This document shows, in pieces, positions 27,845 through 34,248 of a DNA stretch of 34,248 nucleotides. Position 1 is the stretch's first letter, and each line of letters opens with the position of its first letter. The translations under genes were made by a program, and so were the position numbers. Below the pieces are notes generated by a model, which was given only the letters and a program-made list of their open reading frames with translations, made no database searches and was not told the origin of the DNA. This DNA is from Thermoflexales bacterium (GTDB lineage: Bacteria > Chloroflexota > Anaerolineae > Fen-1058): contig JAUQXC010000559.1 of assembly GCA_030834825.1 (NCBI GenBank), forward strand, positions 1-34,248, in the 5' to 3' direction.

Positions 27845-27913
27845 AGAAACCGGGTTTCCGCGCCAGCGATTCCAAATGGAATTGAGCGTTTAGCGCGGAG
27901 AAACCCGGTTTCT
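27845..27913. repeat. Inverted repeat agaaaccgggtttc...gaaacccggtttct, second copy of the 2829 family
   Basis: Arms complementary except for a 2-nt insertion. Confidence 0.8.
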
Positions 27914-27947
27914 TCTTCCCGTTTAGCCCGGAAGAGTCATGTGGGAG

Positions 27948-27979
27948 AAAGCCCGGCTCGTTTTCAGAGCCGGGCTTTT
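27948..27979. terminator. Bidirectional terminator aaagcccggctc-gttttca-gagccgggctttt
   Basis: 12-bp perfect stem with flanking A and T runs. Confidence 0.8.
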
Positions 27980-28033
27980 GCGTGGTGGCACGCCGGCCTG
28001 ATCGGGCGAGCTGGCTGATCGCTTTTTTTGCCA

Positions 28034-28061
28034 TTGCCGAAATCCTTCGCTGTGATAGAAT
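28034..28061 (+). promoter_or_regulatory. Possible promoter TTGCCG-16-TAGAAT
   Basis: Upstream of the arginine decarboxylase gene. Confidence 0.4.
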
Positions 28062-28112
28062 ATGCGCCGCGCGTAAGCGCCGTCACCCCTTTTGGAATGG
28101 AGCCACCACTAC

Positions 28113-28583
28113 ATGAAAATCTATCTGACCATTGGCCGGGGCGCTGGCCCCACGCCGTTGGCCGCTTTCGACAATGCGATGTATGATGCACATGTCGGCA
28201 ACTACAACCTGATTCATCTCTCGTCGGTCATTCCACCCTACAGCACCATTGTGCAGGCGCCGTTTGTCGGCGAGCCGAAAGACTATGGCGATCGCCTCTA
28301 CGTGGTGCTGGCCTCCCAGACGGAAACCACGCCGGGCCGCTGGGCCTGGGCCGGGCTGGCCTGGACGCAGGAACCTAACACCCTCCGCGGTCTGTTCGTC
28401 GAGCAGCACGGTTCGTCGGAGGCAGAAGTGCGCCGTAATCTGGATTTGACGATTCGCTCGCTCATGGATCGCCGCCCGTACGATTATGGCGAGGTTTACC
28501 TGGAAGTGGCCGGTGTCGAATGCCAAGAACAACCGGTGTGCGTGATGGTCGTGGCCGCCTACAAGTCGTTGGGATGGCACTAA
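28113..28583 (+). CDS. pdaD: Pyruvoyl-dependent arginine decarboxylase
   Basis: YNLIHLSSVIPPYSTI has the Ser-Ser self-cleavage site context; overall size and sequence fit PvlArgDC. ATG at 28113. Confidence 0.88.
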   Translation: MKIYLTIGRGAGPTPLAAFDNAMYDAHVGNYNLIHLSSVIPPYSTIVQAPFVGEPKDYGDRLYVVLASQTETTPGRWAWAGLAWTQEPNTLRGLFVEQHGSSEAEVRRNLDLTIRSLMDRRPYDYGEVYLEVAGVECQEQPVCVMVVAAYKSLGWH

Positions 28584-28603
28584 GTCGTTAGAACTTCGAG
28601 CCT

Positions 28604-29404
28604 ATGCCTGCCAAACTGCCGTCTGCCCGCAACAAAATCGTCATTGCCGGTGAGTCGCCGCTGGTGGAAGATCTTGCGGCGTTGTGTGTCGATGCCGGGT
28701 ACGAAGTCTCGATGTATCTCATCGAAGACTTGATCGATTCCGGCGCGCTGCGGCGACTGTCCGACGATGCCAAGAAAGCGCAGCTCGCCATCGACGTGGT
28801 GGTGGAATCGCTGGACACCAAGCGCGACCTGATCCGCACGCTCGATCAAGCTCTGCCCGCCGATGCGCCCTTGATTACGGCGGCGTTATCCGTGACGGCC
28901 ACGCAGGTTGGCGCGTGGGCGTCACAAGCCGATTGGGTGGTGGGCTTTGGCGCACTCTCCCCGCTCAAACACGGCAATCTGATTGAGCTCGCACCCGGGT
29001 TACAGACGGATCCGTCAACCCTGGGCAAGGTGCAAAAATTCTTTACCGGCCTGGGGCTGGAAACGGCGGTGGTTGAAGATAGCGTCGGCTTGGTGCTGCC
29101 GCGCATTGTGTGCTGTCTGGTCAACGAAGCGGCCTATGCGCTAATGGAAAACGTGGCACAGCCGCATGACATCGACACGGCGATGAAATTGGGCACCAAC
29201 TACCCTTTAGGGCCATTGGAGTGGGGAGATTTAATCGGGTTGGATGTGGTGCTGGCGGTGTTGCGCGGCTTGTACGACGAATACGGCGACGATCGTTATC
29301 GACCTGCGCCGCTACTCAAGCAGATGGTGCGCGCAGGCCGTCTGGGCAAGAAGAACGATCGGGGTTTCTACGAGTACGGAGAGAAGTCGATCAGGGATCA
29401 GTAA
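28604..29404 (+). CDS. 3-hydroxyacyl-CoA dehydrogenase paralog, probably catalytically altered
   Basis: C-terminal half canonical (DIDTAMKLGTNYPLGPLEWGDLIGLDVVLAVL...RGFYEYG); N-terminal half lacks GxGxxG and the HFFNP motif. Confidence 0.8.
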   Translation: MPAKLPSARNKIVIAGESPLVEDLAALCVDAGYEVSMYLIEDLIDSGALRRLSDDAKKAQLAIDVVVESLDTKRDLIRTLDQALPADAPLITAALSVTATQVGAWASQADWVVGFGALSPLKHGNLIELAPGLQTDPSTLGKVQKFFTGLGLETAVVEDSVGLVLPRIVCCLVNEAAYALMENVAQPHDIDTAMKLGTNYPLGPLEWGDLIGLDVVLAVLRGLYDEYGDDRYRPAPLLKQMVRAGRLGKKNDRGFYEYGEKSIRDQ

Positions 29405-29460
29405 TTAGTTGTCAGTGATCAGTTGTCAGTAGAACCGTTGGACTATCGCACTAACGCACT
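29398..29460. repeat. Short-period intergenic repeat (agttgtcagt twice; cactaacgcactaa)
   Basis: gatcagtaattagttgtcagtgatcagttgtcagt...cgcactaacgcactaatcc. Confidence 0.6.
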
Positions 29461-31126
29461 AATCCACCAACACTCCCGCTTCTGCTAAAATCGCCACTAA
29501 CTTGGGCCAATCCTTCTCGTTGATGCGGGCTGCCGTTGGCCCCAACGGTTCGATCGCCAACCCGCGCGTTTTGGGTGATTCCTGCAAGCGTTTCAAAATG
29601 GCCGCGTCCTTCACCTGCACGATCACCGCGCGTTCCACTTTCACTTCTGTGCCTTTGCCGGCCCAGCGTTGCACGGCTTTTGCCAGGGTCGGCGGCAAGC
29701 CGTGATCGGCGGTTTGCTCCAGATAGGCCAGTACCTTCTCTGTGGAAATCCGCTGCGAATTGGCGCGCGTCAGCGACGAAGGCGTGAGCCGGTAGCGATA
29801 CTCATCATTCACCAACGCGATCAAGTCGGCCACCCGCGCCACTTGAAAGCGATCGTAACGACGTACCGGCGCGACGTGAATGGTGGCGTCGCTGCGCACG
29901 GTGAATCCCCGCGCGGCCTCGCCCGTCTCAACGGCTTCATTCATAATCCCCAGCAAGCTGGCGCCGCGGGCTGTCACACAGAACGAGGCCGAGCCACTAT
30001 CCAGGTCAATCAAGCCCAACCAGAATAACGGGCCGGTCAGTGCGTACTGAATTAGCACGCCTTCCACACGATCCCAGGCGGCGAACCCGCGCAGGTACTC
30101 GCCGGTGGCTGTCTCGCGCACGTAATCGGTGTCGAAATCTGCGCGCAAAAAATCGGGGCTTTGCATCTTCATCCGCGCGCATAAAGACGCAACCGTGTGC
30201 CAGGCACCGGGCACCGCAGCCCGCAGGCCAGCGATCAGGGTCGCACGCACGGCGACAATATCATTCCGCAACGATACGGCTTTTTCGATCTGCAGCAGAT
30301 TGGAGCGCTGTAGATCGTTCCAAGCCGCGTTGGTGCGCCACGCCTCAAAGAGCACGCGCAGCTGATCGAGCGCAGGCGCCCGCAGCCAGTCGGTGCTGCG
30401 CTGCGGATCGGGTCGCAGCCGCTGACCGGCAATTTTGATCAAGCGTGCGCGTTCGGCGTGGTGTACTAAAAATTCCAGGCGGGCGGCCTGCGCCTCTCGC
30501 AGCTGGAGCGCAAGCGCCGATCGCAGCGGTTCGATCATCGCTCTCAGGCGCGGGTCTGCGTAGCGCACAAAGTTGTTGTGCAAGTGACTGAGCAGCGTGC
30601 ACAGATCGTCGGCCAGTGCTTCCCCACTCGATCGAATCCCGGCCGGGGTCGCAGTGAGCTCTAATGGTTCGACGGATCGATCGGGCGCTTTCAACAGCGG
30701 TAATAAAGGGGTTAATTCGGCGGGCGCAAAGAAGACCTCGCGCATCGCGCCGTTGGGCAATTGCTCGAAGCCGCGGTAGAGCAGGCCCAGGTACCACAGA
30801 TTTTCTGTGGGGCTACTGGGACTGCGCCACAACTGCTCGCGTTCCAGGCGGGCGGGCCCAACCGATCGGATGGAGCCAAAGCGCTGCGCGAAATTCGCCA
30901 CGGGCAGCGTGCCGCCCGCGCTGAGCAGCGCGCGCAACGCCTCTCGCTCGGCGCTTGGTAACGTTTCGAGGAGCAGGGTAGCGCGCGCCGGAGTGCTGAT
31001 CGCTTCTTCGAGGCGATCGACCAGTTCACGCGGCTTCAGGCCGATCGGGTTCAACGACCAGCGCGTGGCGATGATGCGCAGCACCACCGCATCGGTATCG
31101 AGCAGGCATTGGCGCAGTGACCGCAT
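29459..31126 (-). CDS. Helicase-associated (XPB/Ssl2-like) domain protein without a motor
   Basis: Resembles helicase_C_3/XPB-like accessory proteins (LEREQLWRSP...; FQVARVADLIALVNDEYRYRLTPSSLTRA); no Walker motifs seen. Confidence 0.6.
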   Translation of the reverse strand: MRSLRQCLLDTDAVVLRIIATRWSLNPIGLKPRELVDRLEEAISTPARATLLLETLPSAEREALRALLSAGGTLPVANFAQRFGSIRSVGPARLEREQLWRSPSSPTENLWYLGLLYRGFEQLPNGAMREVFFAPAELTPLLPLLKAPDRSVEPLELTATPAGIRSSGEALADDLCTLLSHLHNNFVRYADPRLRAMIEPLRSALALQLREAQAARLEFLVHHAERARLIKIAGQRLRPDPQRSTDWLRAPALDQLRVLFEAWRTNAAWNDLQRSNLLQIEKAVSLRNDIVAVRATLIAGLRAAVPGAWHTVASLCARMKMQSPDFLRADFDTDYVRETATGEYLRGFAAWDRVEGVLIQYALTGPLFWLGLIDLDSGSASFCVTARGASLLGIMNEAVETGEAARGFTVRSDATIHVAPVRRYDRFQVARVADLIALVNDEYRYRLTPSSLTRANSQRISTEKVLAYLEQTADHGLPPTLAKAVQRWAGKGTEVKVERAVIVQVKDAAILKRLQESPKTRGLAIEPLGPTAARINEKDWPKLVAILAEAGVLVD

Positions 31127-31132
31127 GGTTGG

Positions 31133-31609
31133 TCAGGCGGCAGCTTGTTTTTCGAGCCAGGCGCGCAGCTCATCGGTGTGTTCCGTGCCTTCGTGCCAGA
31201 TGAGCACGCCCACCATTTTTTCCACGCTGCCGGTTGGCCCCCACGGATAGAGCACCGGCACATCTAGCTTTTCGAGCGGCAGCTCGCGCAGCGCCGCCTT
31301 TAATTGCTCGCGCGCCAAATGCCACTCACGCACGATGCGCTCGTAGTCCAGCGTGCTGCGCGTGGCCACCGATTCGGCATTGTAGGCATCGACCCCTTTG
31401 ACGGCGGGCGTGGCGGGTGTTTGTCCGACCGTGTGGGCCTTCAACGCGGCTGTCACCACGTCGTCCCAGCCGGTGAGATGTGCGTAAAACTGGCGCAGTG
31501 TCCAGCTGGGGTAGATTTCGGTTTCTGCTGGAATGTCGGCTAATAGTTCAGTCAGCACCGCGCGCGCGGCGTCGAGACGCTGGATCAGCTCTTCGCGTTT
31601 GTCAGTCAT
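31133..31609 (-). CDS. DinB/ClbS-DfsB-like four-helix protein
   Basis: LRQFYAHLTGWDDVVTAALK pattern and overall layout. Confidence 0.7.
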   Translation of the reverse strand: MTDKREELIQRLDAARAVLTELLADIPAETEIYPSWTLRQFYAHLTGWDDVVTAALKAHTVGQTPATPAVKGVDAYNAESVATRSTLDYERIVREWHLAREQLKAALRELPLEKLDVPVLYPWGPTGSVEKMVGVLIWHEGTEHTDELRAWLEKQAAA

Positions 31610-32301
31610 GTCAGTTTTCCTTTGGGGTTTCTTTTGCGCCGATGATCGATCGTACGCAGAATGTACGCGGTGGCATCCGGCGTCTTGCAGTTGGTTTCGC
31701 CGTGATCGATCTCCACCACCCCGATCGTTTTGGCGATCTCCAGGGCCTGCGCTTGCAGCTCGTCATCCCGCACGCCGATGGCGATCAGCGCGTTGTTCAT
31801 GGCTTCGCGCACGCGGTTCTTCTGCTGCTGGATGCCCATTTTGATCTCGGTCAAATAAGGCGCGAAGTAACCATGCGGCAAAGCGGGTTCGCGCAGCGCC
31901 AGCTGCCCGATTAGATTCCAGCCAGCCCGAGCAATCCATTCACTCCGTGCCGTGTGCCACTTCTCGGCCTTCTTTTGCCAGTAAGCCGTCCGTGTCACCA
32001 GTCCCACAAATTGATCGGTAATAGCGTAGTTGCCCAAGTCCTTCGCCCAGGCGTCGAGCGTCTTAGCGTCGAACTGCTGCGGATCGGCGATCAAGGTGGC
32101 GAGGACCTGGGCATCGTGATTGCCGGTCGCCCATAGGTGGATAGCCAGATCGTGATCGAGTTTGATTTGTTTGGCAAGCAGGCGCAGATCGGTAAAGCTG
32201 ACGCCGTACATATTTTCGCCGATACCATGGCGCCGGTAGATCTTGCGGTTTTGCGCTGTGCCGCGCCGTTTCAATTCGCGCAATGCGCTGTTGAGATTCA
32301 T
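31606..32301 (-). CDS. AlkD-like DNA alkylation repair protein (HEAT repeats)
   Basis: YGVSFTDLRLLAKQIKLDHDLAIHLWATGNHDAQVLATLIADP...WAKDLGNYAITDQF. Overlaps next gene by ATGA. Confidence 0.85.
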   Translation of the reverse strand: MNLNSALRELKRRGTAQNRKIYRRHGIGENMYGVSFTDLRLLAKQIKLDHDLAIHLWATGNHDAQVLATLIADPQQFDAKTLDAWAKDLGNYAITDQFVGLVTRTAYWQKKAEKWHTARSEWIARAGWNLIGQLALREPALPHGYFAPYLTEIKMGIQQQKNRVREAMNNALIAIGVRDDELQAQALEIAKTIGVVEIDHGETNCKTPDATAYILRTIDHRRKRNPKGKLT

Positions 32302-32378
32302 GTGACTTCTCCGGTGGCCTGGGGTAGAGTGATTATACTGTGATGTGCGCGGAGAAGCTAAATGCGCGGAGCCCTGAT

Positions 32379-32407
32379 CCTCCCGGAGGTTTCAGACCTC
32401 CGGGAGG
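32379..32407. terminator. 12-bp hairpin cctcccggaggt-ttcag-acctccgggagg (terminator-like)
   Basis: Perfect stem downstream of the minus-strand glycyl radical enzyme gene. Confidence 0.6.
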
Positions 32408-32425
32408 GTGATTTTGGTTTCTTCT

Positions 32426-34248
32426 CTAAAACTTCTGATGCTCCGTCCGGGCAATGATCTCGTCTTGCAGCGCCTGGCTCAGATCGCAAAAGTAGTCGCT
32501 GTAACCTGCCACGCGCACGATGAGATCGCGGTGCTGTTCGGGGTGTTCCTGCGCTGCACGCAAGGTCGCTGCATCGACGACGTTAAATTGAACGTGATGC
32601 CCGTCGAGTTTGAAGTAAGTCCGAATGAGCTGCACCAGTCCAACGAGGCCGGCTTCATCCTTCAGTAGCTGCGGCGTGAACTTCTGATTGAGCAGCGTGC
32701 CACCAGTGCGGACGTGATCCAGCTTGGCGGCAGATTTGAGCACCGCGGTCGGGCCGCCTCGATCGGCGCCTTGCACCGGCGAAATGCCCTCGGAGAGCGG
32801 CTCACCGGCCAAGCGCCCGTCCGGCGTCGCGCCGATCACCGAGCCGAAATAGACGTGCACCGTCGTCGGCAGCAGGTTGACGTGATACGTGCCGCCCTTG
32901 GTGTTGGGACGTCCCTCGATGGCGTTGAAGTACATCTCGAAGATGGTTCTCATCACATCATCAGCGTAATTGTCGTCGTTGCCATAGCGCGGCGTGCGAT
33001 TGAGTAGCAGCTGCCGCGTGCGTTCGTGCCCTGCGAAGTTGTCGCCGAGTGCGGCGCGCAGGCTCGCCCAGGACAGCGTGCGGCGATCAAAGATGTGAAA
33101 CTTCAGCGCCGTCAACGCATCCGTGATCGTGCCGAGACCGACACCCTGAATGTAGCTGGTGTTATAGCGTGCGCCGCCATCGTGATAGTCTTTACCGGTT
33201 GCAATACAGTCGTCGATGAGCAGCGACAGGAATGGTGCCGGCAGGTAAGTGGCATACAAGCGCTCGATGAGGGCATTGCCGCGCATCTTGATAGCGACGA
33301 AGTGGCGCAGTTGTTTTTCATAGGCGGCCAATAGCTCGTCGAATGAAGTGAAGGTCGCCGGATCGCCGGTTGCTAGACCTAGCAACTGGCCCGTGCGCGA
33401 ATCGACACCGTTGTGCAGCGTCAGCTCCAGAATCTTAGGTAGATTGAAGTAGCCGGTGAGATTGTAGTTCTCTTTGCCGAACGCGCCCACTTCCACGCAG
33501 CCGCTCGATCCGCCTTGCCGTGCGTCCTCTACCGTTTTACCCTGGCGCACCAACTCCTGCACGATCAGATCGGCGTTGAAGACTGACGGTTGGCCAAAGC
33601 CCGTCCGGATAATTTTTGCCGCGCGTTTTACAAAACGATCGGGGTTCTTCTTGCTGACCTGCACCGAGGAACTGGGCTGCAACAGGCGCAGGTCTTCGAT
33701 CACATCAAGGAGCAGATAGGTCACGTCGTTGACGGCATCCGATCCGTCGAGCTTTACGCCACCGGTGTTGATCTGTGCGAAGTCGGTGTAGGTGCCGCTT
33801 TCGGCCGCGGTCACGCCCACTTTAGGTGGCGCGGGTTGATTGTTGAACTTGATCCAAAAGCAGTGCAGCAGCTCTTCGGCCTGTTCGCGCGTCAAAGTTC
33901 CGGCGGCCAGTTCGCGTTCGTAGAACGGCGAGAGATGCTGATCGAGATGGCCGGGGCAGAAGGCGTCCCATGTGTTGAGTTCAGTTGTGACGCCCAGGTG
34001 CACGAACCAGTAGTATTGCAGCGCTTCCCAGAAAGTGCGCGGTGCGTGCGCGGGGACGTGGGAGCAGACCTCCGCAATGCGTTCCAATTCCTGTCGACGA
34101 CCCGGCTCGAGTTCCTGCTGTGCCAGTTCGCGCGCCTTTTCGGCGTGGCGTGCCGCGAAATGAATCAAGGCTTCAGCGCAGAGGCGCATTGCGCGCAGTT
34201 CTTGTTCTTTGGCATAGGCCTGTGGATCGCCAAAGTAATCAAGTTGGT
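32426..34248 (-). CDS. Glycyl radical enzyme (PFL-like; dehydratase/HypD-like), N-terminus outside window
   Basis: GSSGCVEVGAFGKENYNLTGYFN carries the active-site Cys (CxE); RVAGYSDYFCDL is the glycyl radical motif. Frame stays open to the right edge. Confidence 0.9.
   Translation of the reverse strand, partial: QLDYFGDPQAYAKEQELRAMRLCAEALIHFAARHAEKARELAQQELEPGRRQELERIAEVCSHVPAHAPRTFWEALQYYWFVHLGVTTELNTWDAFCPGHLDQHLSPFYERELAAGTLTREQAEELLHCFWIKFNNQPAPPKVGVTAAESGTYTDFAQINTGGVKLDGSDAVNDVTYLLLDVIEDLRLLQPSSSVQVSKKNPDRFVKRAAKIIRTGFGQPSVFNADLIVQELVRQGKTVEDARQGGSSGCVEVGAFGKENYNLTGYFNLPKILELTLHNGVDSRTGQLLGLATGDPATFTSFDELLAAYEKQLRHFVAIKMRGNALIERLYATYLPAPFLSLLIDDCIATGKDYHDGGARYNTSYIQGVGLGTITDALTALKFHIFDRRTLSWASLRAALGDNFAGHERTRQLLLNRTPRYGNDDNYADDVMRTIFEMYFNAIEGRPNTKGGTYHVNLLPTTVHVYFGSVIGATPDGRLAGEPLSEGISPVQGADRGGPTAVLKSAAKLDHVRTGGTLLNQKFTPQLLKDEAGLVGLVQLIRTYFKLDGHHVQFNVVDAATLRAAQEHPEQHRDLIVRVAGYSDYFCDLSQALQDEIIARTEHQKF

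Noticed and set aside
1-34248. tRNA/rRNA genes
   Set aside because: None recognised by eye; a tRNAscan/Infernal run would be needed to exclude them formally.

Overview
The window is about 34 kb of GC-rich bacterial DNA. Gene content, the 'YLPLVRR'-type C-terminus and the intergenic repeat style suggest a Chloroflexota-like chromosome, but that is inference. It is mostly ordinary metabolic and housekeeping genes: a GT39-like membrane glycosyltransferase (cut at the left edge), a zinc-ribbon protein, PAP2 phosphatase, CAP-domain protein, EthD/crotonase/SDR operon, R2lox-type ferritin-like oxidase, Ser/Thr kinase, two more crotonases, M3 oligoendopeptidase, NAD-epimerase, PPOX protein, HNH nuclease, uracil-DNA glycosylase, a complete IS701-family element with CTAG target duplication, 3-hydroxyacyl-CoA dehydrogenase, a 1919-aa secreted GH13 amylase/pullulanase, pyruvoyl-dependent arginine decarboxylase, a minus-strand AlkD/DinB/helicase-associated operon, and a glycyl radical enzyme (cut at the right edge). 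The most interesting observations are: (i) a 3-hydroxyacyl-CoA dehydrogenase paralog that has lost its active-site residues, next to the arginine decarboxylase; (ii) a candidate control region before the amylase gene, with two operator-like palindromes around a sigma70-type promoter, then a 14-codon ORF and an intrinsic-terminator-like hairpin; (iii) a crotonase with a C-terminal zinc ribbon; (iv) an IS701 transposase whose C-terminus is split over frames at a GC palindrome and an A7 run; (v) an AlkD + ClbS/DinB-like + XPB-like operon; (vi) several families of short-period or inverted intergenic repeats. I did not find a clearly new multi-gene system. No rRNA, tRNA or CRISPR array was recognised.
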